From contig NZ_JBAHUQ010000004.1 in NCBI RefSeq assembly GCF_036689865.1, positions 135,865 to 199,864 on the forward strand: a stretch of DNA of 64,000 nucleotides, written 5' to 3'. Numbering within the stretch: position 1 is the stretch's first letter; every line of letters starts with the position of its first letter. Made by a program: the position numbers and the translations under genes. The notes beneath the pieces are model-generated. The model was not told the origin of the DNA. It made no database searches and saw nothing but the letters and a program-made list of their open reading frames with translations. This DNA comes from Magnetococcus sp. PR-3 (GTDB taxonomy: Bacteria; Pseudomonadota; Magnetococcia; Magnetococcales; Magnetococcaceae). Of this stretch, positions 26,891-35,866 are shown piece by piece.

Positions 26891-27757
26891 TTACGGCGTG
26901 AGGTTGTGCAACTTCTGGGTAAGAGTGGTTGCCAGGGATTGAGCCTGCGTATCGACCCATAAATGGCCATGCATACGCATGGCCGGCACGTCTGTTTGTA
27001 TCTCTACCCTCATGCGAGTGTGGGAAGGGTCGTTGTCTGTGGTGGGTTGGGTTTGTATGGCGGCCTCTGTTTGAGCCAGGTGCTGAGAGGAAGGCGCAGT
27101 CACAACGGCTATGGGGGCTGGCCCTATGATCGTAACCACAATGGGTTCAAACGCTTGGATGTCAGCCTGAAAGCGGGCTTGCTGCCCAGCTTTTAATCCA
27201 TCAAGTTGATCTTCCGTTCCCCAAGTCTCAATCACCCCCTGATGTTCATTACCCAAGGTGAAGAGGGGCAACTGTTGAGCCACCTGTGCGCCGGGTCTGG
27301 CCAAAGGGTGGATCTTAAGTAACTGGCCGCTGTGTGGGGCTTTTACTCTGTGTTGTTGCTGACGTTGTTGTAATGATTGCAGCGCCATCCTGGCGCTTTG
27401 TAGCTGCTTACGAACAACATGTAAGGGCGCGTATTCCTCTTCATCTCTCCTCTGTTCTACCAACAGGGTTTCCAAGGTTGAAATACGATCAGCCAAGGTC
27501 TCTTTTTCATGGTGAGTATCTGACCGGCTCAGTGTCACCATCACAGAACCTTTTTCCACCCACATCCCCTGCTTGATATGGATATTCTCTATCTGTGCCG
27601 CAAAGGGGGTAACTATCTCTTGTGGTTGAGATATCTGTAGGGTTGCGGGTAGGCGTTTAGAAAAGGGAAGGGGGATAAACAGTAAAGCTATCACCGCAAT
27701 GATCAGTAGGCGTCTGGGACGTCGTCTCCAAAGTGAGGCTTGGTGCGGAATAGCCAT
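26891..27757 (-). CDS. HlyD-like membrane fusion protein
   Basis: This 288-residue protein has a single N-terminal membrane anchor (LLIIAVIALLFIPLPF, after a basic stretch), then a split biotinyl-lipoyl-like domain (PFAAQIENIHIKQGMWVEKG and VKAPHSGQLLKIHPLARPG) flanking a helical hairpin rich in Gln (residues 80-140), and a C-terminal beta region. This is the architecture of periplasmic adaptor proteins of efflux or secretion systems. No ABC transporter, RND pump or outer-membrane channel is adjacent, so its partner is unknown. Upstream lies a 1.16 kb region without a gene. Confidence 0.75.
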   Translation of the reverse strand: MAIPHQASLWRRRPRRLLIIAVIALLFIPLPFSKRLPATLQISQPQEIVTPFAAQIENIHIKQGMWVEKGSVMVTLSRSDTHHEKETLADRISTLETLLVEQRRDEEEYAPLHVVRKQLQSARMALQSLQQRQQQHRVKAPHSGQLLKIHPLARPGAQVAQQLPLFTLGNEHQGVIETWGTEDQLDGLKAGQQARFQADIQAFEPIVVTIIGPAPIAVVTAPSSQHLAQTEAAIQTQPTTDNDPSHTRMRVEIQTDVPAMRMHGHLWVDTQAQSLATTLTQKLHNLTP

Positions 27758-28915
27758 AAGAAATATGCTGCCTTCCCGATAGAGGGGTCTTTGTCGGAGC
27801 TGCCACCCAGCTCCTAGAAATAATAGCCTGCCTCATGCTTAGAAAAAAAGCCCATAGAGCCAGTTGCCTAGGTGTCTATTAAGGTTAGGTCAGGAACCCT
27901 GCCAGTCAGGGCGTGATGCCGTCTTCCCCATGGTCCTTAAAATAAGAGGGCTCATTAGCCCAGGTCTGTATGGTTCGCAGAGGCTACAGGCCGTTTTAAA
28001 ACATGCTTGCGACCAGTGTTGAAAGTGGGGTGTTCTCCACGCAACATAGTATGTAGGCCCCATTAAAAGGCATCAATGGATGGAGGTAAAGCCGGTTGTC
28101 GCACCCTTACTCTACGCTTACTGAGAAAACAGCCGCTGTGCAGTGGGCTGTTAGGGGGTAGATACCGAAAAACCGTACCATGGGGTCCAAGGCAGCCTTG
28201 TCACGACCTTAGCCGCTGTCATCAATCAACGCCCTTTATCTGTTGGTTCGTCGCTAAGCGTGTTCGGTATCTATCGATGGCGTTGCCACAACCCCCCTCC
28301 AGACCACACCTCTCATAGGGCAGGCCGCCACTGCCTTGATAAAGGCGGTAAGTGTGGGTTCGGTCATGCGGACCTGGAATGATTGAGCCAGACCCGTATG
28401 TTGTAAGCGTCTCTTAAGCTCAGGTATGTGTAGGGTTCGTAGAAGAGTCTACATCTCAGGGTTGTTAGGCGTGTCCAGGGGCAAGCGCCTGTTTGGCTTA
28501 GAAGGCTTTAGGGTCAAACCTTGAGCCTACGGATCCAACGGCCTTTACGATTCAGGGAGATGACCTTGCTTGACTTGGGGCCGGAAGCTGGCAATGTTGA
28601 GGTATGATCGCTCTGTTGTCATGCATGTTGCCCGTTCTTGTCTGACCGGATCGGTGGTTGTTTAAGGCAGTGGATGGCACAAAAGCTGTGCGCTTGCCTT
28701 GAGGTTAGCTGCCAAACCTTTCAACGTAGAAGAATCGATTTTAATGAACAGATCCTGTTGTGGGTCATTGTTCCGCTATGCTGGCTAGCCTTGTGGATCC
28801 TGCTCAGCAGAGCTAAGCTCCAGCACAGAATATGGATGTGGCACGGAGTAGGTCGCATAAAGCAGGTGGTTGGTGTGGGCTATGTTTCCTTGATTTAACC
28901 CCATGGGAGTTTGGA
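27758..28915. other. 1.16 kb region without a recognisable gene
   Basis: No frame here gives a protein with known motifs, and short open frames at 28076-28318 and 28638-28898 look random. The base composition is similar to the coding neighbours, unlike the AT-rich gaps elsewhere in the window. It contains a long-range inverted repeat (listed separately). I compared it by eye with RNase P RNA, tmRNA and group II intron cores and saw none of the conserved motifs. It may be a decayed gene, or an unrecognised structured RNA. Confidence 0.6.
28157..28275. repeat. long-range inverted repeat in the gene-free region
   Basis: GGTAGATACCGAA (28157-28169) can pair with TTCGGTATCTATC (28263-28275): 13 bp with one G-T. 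Within the 93 nt between them CTTAGC and GCTAAG form a further 6-bp stem. Nested pairing of this kind suggests RNA structure, but could be a relic of a mobile element. Confidence 0.6.
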
Positions 28916-30133
28916 ATGGCTGGGCTTAAGGATAAGCTGCGCAAGCTCAAGGGTCAGGAGGGGGTCAAAATAGACCCTGTGCCACCTGCACAGAACCCTG
29001 ACATGGCACGGCAGCTACGGCGTCTACGGCCCATTGCACCACAACAGACAGGCGATGGTGTTGCCCTGGAAGATGAGCAGGCATTGGCAGATTTCTTAGG
29101 GGGGGAGCTGGTGGCGCCAGGGCTGATCCTCATTCGTTGGCACACACCGCTGGATCAATGCCATGGTCGTTATCCTCTCCAGCGCTTGATGTCGGTGATT
29201 CCTCCCATTGTTGGTGGTGGCCTGGATAATCCAGAAACCTGTGCCTGGATAGATACAGAGACCACAGGGCTGGCTGGTGGAACCGGCACCACGGCCTTTC
29301 AAATAGGTTTGTTACGGTTGTGGAATGGCACACTGCATGGGCGACAGTGGTTGTTGAGTGGCTATGCCGGTGAGGCCGAGATGTTGCAGCAATTCCATCA
29401 AGCGTTGGAGGGTGTGACGCAGCTGGTCAGTTTTAATGGTAAAAGCTTTGATGTCCCCCTGCTTTTAACCCGTTTTAAGCTACATGGCATGGTGGATTCA
29501 CTTTCCCATCTATCCCACCTTGATTTGTTACATCCCTTTAGGCGTATATTTGGAGGGGTGCTGCCAGATTGTCGTCTGCAGCGAGGGGAGCAGCATCTGC
29601 TTGGGTTGTTTCGTGAAGATGATCTTCCAGGCTCTGAAGCACCGTTGGCTTGGCAAGCGTGGCTTAGAGGCAAGCGGGGCGAGCGCTTGGCTGGCGTATT
29701 GAAGCACAATCAGGATGATCTGCTTAGCCTGACCTTGTTGCCGATACTGCTTGCGGAAGGTTTTGCAACCTGCGCGCATGGGGCATACCCCCATGCTGTG
29801 GCCAAAGCGTGGATTGAGGCCGACGATGAACCTCGTGCCATAGAGATCCTGGAGTCCCAAATCAAACAGTTGGATGGAGATGGCTTGCAACGTCTGGGTT
29901 GGCTCTATCGTCGTGCCGGTCGTTGGACGCAGGCTGTCATTGTTTGGAACATGGCCGCACGCAAAGGGCATGTGCCCGCGATGGAGGATCTGGCCAAGTA
30001 TCATGAGCATCAGGATAAAGATCTGGCACAAGCCTGGATCTGGGCTCAACGGCTTCAACAGCGAACCGGGCGCACCCCGGAGATTAAAAAACGGATAAAC
30101 CGTCTACGCAAAAAGCGTGGTGAGGAGTGGTAA
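28916..30133 (+). CDS. YprB-type ribonuclease H-like exonuclease domain protein
   Basis: This protein of 405 residues has a DEDD exonuclease fold of the YprB/RNase_H_2 family. The acidic pair lies in AWIDTETTGLAGG (near residue 115), the third acid in SFNGKSFDVPLL (near 180) and the last in KHNQDDLLSL (near 265). The last 120 residues contain short helical repeats (EPRAIEILESQ, GWLYRRAGRWTQAV) like Sel1/TPR. The ATG at 28916 begins a typical basic N-terminus (MAGLKDKLRKLKGQ); an upstream start at 28832 reads into the gene-free region. The substrate is not known for this family. A small gene follows with a shared ribosome site. Confidence 0.82.
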   Translation: MAGLKDKLRKLKGQEGVKIDPVPPAQNPDMARQLRRLRPIAPQQTGDGVALEDEQALADFLGGELVAPGLILIRWHTPLDQCHGRYPLQRLMSVIPPIVGGGLDNPETCAWIDTETTGLAGGTGTTAFQIGLLRLWNGTLHGRQWLLSGYAGEAEMLQQFHQALEGVTQLVSFNGKSFDVPLLLTRFKLHGMVDSLSHLSHLDLLHPFRRIFGGVLPDCRLQRGEQHLLGLFREDDLPGSEAPLAWQAWLRGKRGERLAGVLKHNQDDLLSLTLLPILLAEGFATCAHGAYPHAVAKAWIEADDEPRAIEILESQIKQLDGDGLQRLGWLYRRAGRWTQAVIVWNMAARKGHVPAMEDLAKYHEHQDKDLAQAWIWAQRLQQRTGRTPEIKKRINRLRKKRGEEW

Positions 30134-30135
30134 GC

Positions 30136-30411
30136 ATGAAACTACCTGTCAATGCATCGGTTAAAGGTGAAGCTCTGATCTGTGATGGCTTTGCTGAAAC
30201 AGCGGAAGAGGCCATGGCGATGGCCCGTGGCGCTGGGCGTGAGGCAGGGCATGCCTACAAACAGGATTTTGATCTTGAAATGGTGGGTGATGAAGAAGAA
30301 GTTGCCCAAGGGCAGGTGGCGTGGTTGGGTAAACTCCAGGGGCAGCAGCCAGACCGCCGTTCATCCCTTGGGGGGTGGGGGTTGTTTGCCGTTTGTTGGG
30401 TAACCTATTGA
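30136..30411 (+). CDS. small hypothetical protein downstream of the exonuclease
   Basis: This protein of 91 residues is of no family I recognise. The first 70 residues are Ala/Glu-rich and helical (EEAMAMARGAGREAG), the C-terminus is Gly/Trp-rich and mildly hydrophobic (GGWGLFAVCWVTY). The ATG at 30136 has a strong GAGGAG ribosome site that lies within the end of the exonuclease gene, which argues for a real, coupled gene. An in-frame GTG at 30127 is less likely. It is convergent with the hybrid kinase, 11 nt away. Confidence 0.55.
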   Translation: MKLPVNASVKGEALICDGFAETAEEAMAMARGAGREAGHAYKQDFDLEMVGDEEEVAQGQVAWLGKLQGQQPDRRSSLGGWGLFAVCWVTY

Positions 30412-30422
30412 TATGAAGTGTA

Positions 30423-33167
30423 TTAAGGTTTGAACTGCTGAATGATTCTAGCCAGTTCATCGGTATGGATGGGTTTGGTTAAAACGGCATCCATACCGGC
30501 TTGCTTGGCCCGTTCAAGGGTCTCTTTCACGGTATCAGCCGTTAACCCAATAATGGGGGTTTGGTGCCCTTGCTGGCGTAAGTTTTGTGTCGCGGTGATG
30601 CCATCCATCTGAGGCATGCGAAAATCCATAAGAATTAAGTCCCACGTTGCTTCATCATAAAGACGCATGACCTCATAGCCATTGGTGGCCACGGTGACCT
30701 GGTGGCCCATCTGCTCAAGAATAGAGAGGGAAACCATCTGGTTTACTTCATCATCTTCTGCAAGCAGGATAGTGATGGGGGTTGAGTGATCAGGGCCGTG
30801 TGGGGTGGGAATCTCCGCTTTATGGGGAGCATGGTAGATCTCGGTGGGTATGCTAAAGCGAAAGCAGCTGCCTTGACCTTTTTGGGTCTCAATGTCCAGC
30901 TTGCCACCCATAGCTTCAATAAGCCCTTTGCTAATGGCCAGTCCGAGACCTGACCCGCCGTGGGCACGGCTAATGGTATTGTCCAACTGTTCAAAAGGCT
31001 GTAGTAGCCGCTCTAGTTCATGGCTCTCTATGCCTGGGCCTGTATCTGTCACTTCACAAATGAGTAACCGTTTATTGTCAGGGATCGGCTCGGCATAGAG
31101 GTTGATCGTAATTTGCCCCTCTTGGGTAAACTTAAGCGCATTGCCAAGAAAATTGATTAAGATCTGGCTGTAGCGTGTAGCATCCCCCAGTACCTGTTCG
31201 GGTATTTTGGTATCAATGGTGCCGCTCAAGGCCAGCTGCTGTTGCGTGGCAAGGGGGGTGAACATCTCCAGTAGATTATGAATAAGATTGCTGGGGGAGA
31301 ACGGTGCCAATTCCAAATCCAGTTGACGGGACTCAATGCGTGAGAAGTCCAAAACATTATTAAGCAGTTTAAGTAAAATATCCGCCGAGTGTTCAACCAT
31401 GCTCAGCTCTTTGGCAAAAGGCCGGCTATCCTCACTGTTTTTAATGATGTGGAGCATGCCAATAATGCCGTTTAAAGGGGTGCGAATTTCATGGCTAATG
31501 GTGGCCAAAAACTCACTCTTGGCCGCATTGGCAAGCTCTGCCTGTGTTTTGGCATGCTGCAGCTGCTTTTCGGAATTAACCGCATCTGTAATATCAAGCA
31601 AGGTGCCAAGAATGGCTGGCTGACCGGCCTCTAGGGTGCGTACACCAAAGATGTCGAGGGTGATGGTTTCTCCATCTTTACGTAGGCCCATCATGCGATA
31701 GCGTATCCGGTCGGCCTGTCCAGAGAGCCGCTGTTGGATGTAGTGTTTGGATCTCTCTTTATCTTCAGGAGCTGTTAAATCCGTGGGGCCAAGCTTGCCA
31801 ATAACTTCGTCTTGTTGATAGCCGAACAGGGTGCAGAAGTGTGGATTGGCATACTTAAAAACCCCTCCTTGAATTAAATAAACCCCAACCAAGGCCTCTT
31901 CGCTTAAGTTGCGGAACTTGGCTTCGGATTCACTTAACGAGTGGGTGCGTTCAGCCACACGGGCTTCCAGTTCTCGATTACTGGCCCGTAACGCTTGTTC
32001 GGCCTCTTGCAATAAATGCGTACGTTTGGCGACAACCCGGCGTAGTTGCCACACCCAAATCAAGATCAGCATGAACAGAATGGTTGCAGCCAGAAATAGA
32101 TGCTTGGCCGTTTTAATCCAGCGGGATTGCGCTTGACTCGGGTCGTAGATAAACCCTTCTAAGTGTTTGGTGGAGGTGACCATATTCTGTTGAACAAACT
32201 GTTCAGCCATATGTTGCCAGCGGCCAGGGTTCATATGCCCCAGTTTGACCAGTTTGGGGAGAATAAGGCTTTGAATGGCATTGGCCTCGAAACGTAAGTG
32301 CGCGGGGCTTTTTTCGCTACCATATTGCTGGATAATCAGTTCGATGATCTCTTCAACATGCTCAAGGGCGTATGCCCACCCTTTCAGTGTAGCCTCACGG
32401 AACTTTTTGACCCGTTCTGGGTTATGAGCCAGCTCCTCTTCAGTGGTGAAAAGGATGTCGCTATAAAAATCGATACCATAAGTTCTTGGGTTGAGCGCAA
32501 CGGTGGCAATCCCCTGCTGCTGCATGGAAAATAGTTCGTTGCTCAGGTAGGCATTGAAAGCGTCTGTTTTACCCAGGGCAAGATCTTGGATCTCATAACT
32601 GCTTGGCAGAATGATGACCTTTGACGTATCGACGCGTTCGGCATAGAGCATGGCCAGTAGGTCGACATCATCACTTCCCCCAACCAGCATGATTTTTTTT
32701 CCAGCCAAATCTTGTGGGGATTGAATGTTAGAGTCTTTTCTTACCAGTAAAACCGAGGGTGAATGTTGATATATGGCGGCTAAGGCGATCAGGGGTTTGC
32801 CAATTAAACGGTGGTAGAGCAGCTCGCTGTTGGCTTCGCCATATTGGGCGCGGCCCGCCAAGACCTCCTCCACCGGTGTACGCCCTGGTGCACCTTCTTT
32901 GATCCTTACATCCAAGCCAGCATCCCGGTAATAACCTTGCTGAACCGCAGCATAGTAGCCTGCAAATTGAAATTGATGCTTCCAGCGTAATTGAAACGTA
33001 ATGGGGTCCAGATCAGACGGTGCGCCCATGCTTTTGGATGGCATGGCCGTCAAAAGCAGGAGTAAGCTGATAAAGGCTAAGCCCAAGGTTCGGGCAAAGC
33101 ATAATCTCTCTGCACTTGGTTGAGAGATGGGAGATCTTTGAGAGGATTGTGGTGAAGTGGACGTCAT
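30423..33167 (-). CDS. hybrid sensor histidine kinase with periplasmic NMT1/THI5-like sensor domain
   Basis: This is a 914-residue inner-membrane kinase. After an N-terminal membrane segment (LGLAFISLLLLLTAM) comes a periplasmic NMT1/THI5-like binding domain (residues 52-330), starting ITFQLRWKHQFQFAGYYAA, the family that binds pyrimidine precursors or related small ligands. A second span (AATILFMLILIWVW) leads to a coiled coil, a PAS domain (420-540), HisKA with the phospho-accepting His in ISHEIRTPLNG, HATPase with NALKF, DTGPGI and GGSGLGLAI, and a C-terminal receiver with its Asp in DLILMDFRMPQ. No response regulator lies beside it. The ATG at 33167 is chosen; a TTG three codons earlier is possible. 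Confidence 0.92.
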   Translation of the reverse strand: MTSTSPQSSQRSPISQPSAERLCFARTLGLAFISLLLLLTAMPSKSMGAPSDLDPITFQLRWKHQFQFAGYYAAVQQGYYRDAGLDVRIKEGAPGRTPVEEVLAGRAQYGEANSELLYHRLIGKPLIALAAIYQHSPSVLLVRKDSNIQSPQDLAGKKIMLVGGSDDVDLLAMLYAERVDTSKVIILPSSYEIQDLALGKTDAFNAYLSNELFSMQQQGIATVALNPRTYGIDFYSDILFTTEEELAHNPERVKKFREATLKGWAYALEHVEEIIELIIQQYGSEKSPAHLRFEANAIQSLILPKLVKLGHMNPGRWQHMAEQFVQQNMVTSTKHLEGFIYDPSQAQSRWIKTAKHLFLAATILFMLILIWVWQLRRVVAKRTHLLQEAEQALRASNRELEARVAERTHSLSESEAKFRNLSEEALVGVYLIQGGVFKYANPHFCTLFGYQQDEVIGKLGPTDLTAPEDKERSKHYIQQRLSGQADRIRYRMMGLRKDGETITLDIFGVRTLEAGQPAILGTLLDITDAVNSEKQLQHAKTQAELANAAKSEFLATISHEIRTPLNGIIGMLHIIKNSEDSRPFAKELSMVEHSADILLKLLNNVLDFSRIESRQLDLELAPFSPSNLIHNLLEMFTPLATQQQLALSGTIDTKIPEQVLGDATRYSQILINFLGNALKFTQEGQITINLYAEPIPDNKRLLICEVTDTGPGIESHELERLLQPFEQLDNTISRAHGGSGLGLAISKGLIEAMGGKLDIETQKGQGSCFRFSIPTEIYHAPHKAEIPTPHGPDHSTPITILLAEDDEVNQMVSLSILEQMGHQVTVATNGYEVMRLYDEATWDLILMDFRMPQMDGITATQNLRQQGHQTPIIGLTADTVKETLERAKQAGMDAVLTKPIHTDELARIIQQFKP

Positions 33168-33457
33168 CTGACTCAACTCTGTTTCCCATCGATTGGGATG
33201 AGAGGGGTGAAGTGTATCTAGCCCGATTAAGGGGGGGCTTTAGTCAGCCATCGTACGAGCGCTGAAAGAAAGGTTTTGTTTGATCATAAAAAATAACAGT
33301 CTATATATTCTTTGTGCGATAAGGCGGAAAAAACAGTATGGAGAACTAACCCCACGTGAGTGGCAGGATAGCTGATTTTGTTGCAGTGCAAAATATATTT
33401 TATGAATTTTTGTAGGAAAGAGTAACTCTTTAGGTATTGCTGGGGCGGCAGGCACAA

Positions 33458-33486
33458 AAAAACCGCTGAAAGCAAGCTTTCAGCGG
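33458..33486 (-). terminator. intrinsic terminator after tRNA-Pro
   Basis: A perfect 10-bp stem CCGCTGAAAG/CTTTCAGCGG with a 4-nt loop is followed on the minus strand by TTTTTTT. It stands 15 nt downstream of the tRNA 3' end. T-runs flank both sides, so it could also stop transcription from the other direction. Confidence 0.9.
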
Positions 33487-33501
33487 TTTTTATGAAGAAA
33501 C

Positions 33502-33578
33502 TGGTCGGGGCGAGAAGATTCGAACTTCCGACCCCTAGCACCCCATGCTAGTGCGCTACCAGGCTGCGCCACGCCCCG
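33502..33578 (-). tRNA. tRNA-Pro (anticodon GGG)
   Basis: The minus strand folds into a full cloverleaf of 77 nt with the CCA end encoded. The acceptor stem is CGGGGCG/CGCCCCG, the D-loop contains AGCCTGGTAGCGC, the anticodon arm CTAGC-ATGGGGT-GCTAG gives anticodon GGG with U33, and the T-loop is GTTCGAATC. A terminator follows directly, so it is expressed alone. Confidence 0.95.
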
Positions 33579-33717
33579 ATTGGTCTCTTTCCTCCCTGAG
33601 GAGGCCCCCAAATATGGCGAAATCATGACGGCTAGTCAAGCAGATTTTTTGACCTGTCTAAAAAAGGTTTTAGAAATGACTTTATCCCCATGAAAAGATA
33701 TTGGAATCAATTTACTC

Positions 33718-34491
33718 TCAGGCAGCTTGGCGGGTGAAAATCCAGTCGCTGTCGGTAGACAGCCCAGCTTGGTAGGCATAACCGCCTGCTGTAAATGACT
33801 TCAAAGGTTCTGGGCTTTCCAAACGTTGGTCAATCAGGTAGCGGGCCATCATGCCACGGGCCCGTTTGGCCATGAGACCAATGACTTTGGCTTGGCCATT
33901 TTTAATCTCTTTAAAAACAGGGGTGATGATCGGGCCGGCCAGTTGCTTGGTCTTGACCGCTTTAAAGTATTCATTGGAGGCTAAGTTGATCAATGTTCGA
34001 TCTGCATGTCCCGCCGTTGCCTGATTGATGGCTTGGGTCGGGAGCTCCCCCCAAAATGCATATAGATCCTTACCCCGTTCATTTTTTAAACGGGTACCCA
34101 TCTCTAACCGATAGGGTTGAATTAAATCCATAGGGCGGAGTGTGCCATAAAGACCAGAGAGAATGCGTAAATGTTCCTGAGCAAAAGAGATATCCTGTTG
34201 GTTCATGCTCTGCGCTTGTAAACCGACATAGGTATCCCCTTGAAACATCATGGCGGCCTGTTTGGCGTTCGCTGGGGTAAATGGTAGATTAAAGGCTTGA
34301 TAGCGACCAACGTTTAGCACGGCAAGTTTGTCGCTGAGCTTCATCAGCTCAGCCAGCTCATGCTCACTGTAGGGGCTCAGTGTGTCGATTAAGGACTGAG
34401 TATGGGTCAGAGCGTCCGGCAGTGTGTAGGGTAATGAGCTCTGACAAGGGGATTCATCCAACTTTTTTGCCGGGGAAATGACAGCCAGCAT
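33718..34491 (-). CDS. yaaA: YaaA family protein (DUF328), peroxide-stress DNA-binding protein
   Basis: This 257-residue protein matches YaaA, which in Escherichia coli limits hydrogen peroxide damage by lowering free iron and binds DNA. The N-terminus MLAVISPAKKLDE and the segment LMKLSDKLAVLNVGRY are characteristic, as are YGTLRPMDLIQPYRLEMG and KRARGMMARY near the C-terminus. The length is normal. It is transcribed from 34491 away from the FGE-like gene. Confidence 0.93.
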   Translation of the reverse strand: MLAVISPAKKLDESPCQSSLPYTLPDALTHTQSLIDTLSPYSEHELAELMKLSDKLAVLNVGRYQAFNLPFTPANAKQAAMMFQGDTYVGLQAQSMNQQDISFAQEHLRILSGLYGTLRPMDLIQPYRLEMGTRLKNERGKDLYAFWGELPTQAINQATAGHADRTLINLASNEYFKAVKTKQLAGPIITPVFKEIKNGQAKVIGLMAKRARGMMARYLIDQRLESPEPLKSFTAGGYAYQAGLSTDSDWIFTRQAA

Positions 34492-34525
34492 GGGGTAGCT
34501 CCTAAGGAATACGATAAAAACAGGC

Positions 34526-34542
34526 CAAACCCATGGGGTTTG
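34526..34542. repeat. short palindrome between yaaA and the Tag-like genes
   Basis: CAAACCC-ATG-GGGTTTG is a perfect 7-bp inverted repeat, 35 nt upstream of the yaaA start on the minus strand and 119 nt upstream of the FGE-like start. It could be an operator for either divergent gene. I know no regulator with this site. Confidence 0.4.
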
Positions 34543-34660
34543 TCGCGTTATATGTTGACCATCCAGGCGTGATGGTGTTCCATACCTCTCTCTAAAGAGA
34601 TTTGTCTATTGGCTTTCACTCTATGTCAGAGTGGGGGCGTGGGTAAAGCGTGAGGCGTCG

Positions 34661-35644
34661 GTGAAAGATCAACCCAACCAAGGGCTCAGTCGGACACATC
34701 CCCTACTTAAGCATCGTGTAGGGCAGGGTGGCGTGCGCCCTGCGATGGCCCGTCGCATTCAAAAAGAGGCCCCCGCAAAAGAGAGCCGTTGGGGTGGTAT
34801 GCGCCTAATGGTTGGCTCCATACTGTTTATCGTCGCCATGGCCGCCGGGTTAACCCTGCTACGCCAAGATGGTCCAAAAACCACCGAACAAGCCCAGCTA
34901 CCTTCTCCTTCTCCTTCTGCTGACAATCGTCAAGGGCGTCCTCAAGCCAAAGCGGTGGTGATCCAAAAGGGTCCTGTCTCCCATTGTGGTACTCCTGAGT
35001 GGAAGTTCAAGCGTAAGACCATGATGGTTATTCCCTCTGGCGCCCATCGGATTACGGGTGTGGAGTCCAGTCATGAGGCTGTGCGTGTTCTTAAAGCGCA
35101 AAGCTTGGATTCAGTCAATTTGGAATCTGAAGTATGGATGATGCCGCTTGAGGTGAGTATTCAACAGTTTAAGCGCTATGTTGATTATGTTCAGAAGATG
35201 AAAGATCGTGCCGCCCGTCAGTCCAAGTTAGATCAAATTGGTCTGTTGTGGAACCGTACCGATCCCAAAGCCAAAGTGGGCGGTGTGTATGCCCGGGGTG
35301 AGAACCAGCCGGTTCGAGGGGTGGCCCATGATACGGCAGCCGCTTATGCTCAGTGGATGGCCGATCAAAGCGGTTGTCGCGTACGCTTACCAACGCGCGA
35401 AGAGTGGGCTGCGGCTGTGATGGACCGATTTAATGCCTTGGCCCAGGTGAATAATCCGGCGGAAGATGAACTGCGTTTAGAAAGTCTGTTGCGCGGCGTG
35501 CGCGAATGGTCAGGCAGCAGTTGTGCCATGGGTTATCATCTGTTGGGGCAGGATGATTGGACCGGTGTACAGCATATGGGGGGGACGGTCTGTATGCCTG
35601 CTTCTCTGTCGGTAGCTGGCTTTCGCCTCATTATTGAGCCCTGA
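34661..35644 (+). CDS. membrane-anchored FGE/SUMF1-like domain protein, TagR-like
   Basis: This is a 327-residue protein with a basic cytoplasmic N-terminus, one membrane span near residues 48-66 (LMVGSILFIVAMAAG), a Pro/Ser linker, and a periplasmic formylglycine-generating-enzyme-like (SUMF1) domain to the C-terminus. Typical features of that fold are EVSIQQFKRYV, RGVAHDTAAAYAQWMADQSGCRVRLPT without the last residues, and the terminal VAGFRLIIEP. The catalytic Cys pair of true FGE is not evident, so a structural or sensing role is likely. TagR of the Pseudomonas threonine-phosphorylation pathway is also a periplasmic SUMF1-like protein. Start GTG at 34661 has GAGG at 5 nt; GTG at 34631 has no ribosome site. 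Confidence 0.72.
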   Translation: MKDQPNQGLSRTHPLLKHRVGQGGVRPAMARRIQKEAPAKESRWGGMRLMVGSILFIVAMAAGLTLLRQDGPKTTEQAQLPSPSPSADNRQGRPQAKAVVIQKGPVSHCGTPEWKFKRKTMMVIPSGAHRITGVESSHEAVRVLKAQSLDSVNLESEVWMMPLEVSIQQFKRYVDYVQKMKDRAARQSKLDQIGLLWNRTDPKAKVGGVYARGENQPVRGVAHDTAAAYAQWMADQSGCRVRLPTREEWAAAVMDRFNALAQVNNPAEDELRLESLLRGVREWSGSSCAMGYHLLGQDDWTGVQHMGGTVCMPASLSVAGFRLIIEP

Positions 35645-35866
35645 ATTGGTGCGCCTGAACAGGCCTATACAAACCATGCCCCACCTAGGGGTCATGCCCT
35701 TCGCGGTATACCTCATCTCATGATTTCCCCCTCTTTCTTCATCTAGACGCATCCAAGGCTTTTGCCGCGCTGGCTTTTCGTATAAACTGCCTGCCTTATG
35801 TGCCCATAGGTGCATGACCAAAAAGATAATCGAACAAGTCGAATCTTTTTCGACGGAGGATGATCC

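Noticed and set aside
28076-28318. 80-codon open frame in the gene-free region
   Set aside because: The sequence is Arg/Pro/Cys-rich in the way of chance frames and crosses the inverted repeat.
27758-28915. RNase P RNA, tmRNA or group II intron
   Set aside because: None of the conserved core motifs of these RNAs could be found on either strand.
33502-33578. Integration site at tRNA-Pro
   Set aside because: No integrase and no repeat of the tRNA 3' end was seen nearby.
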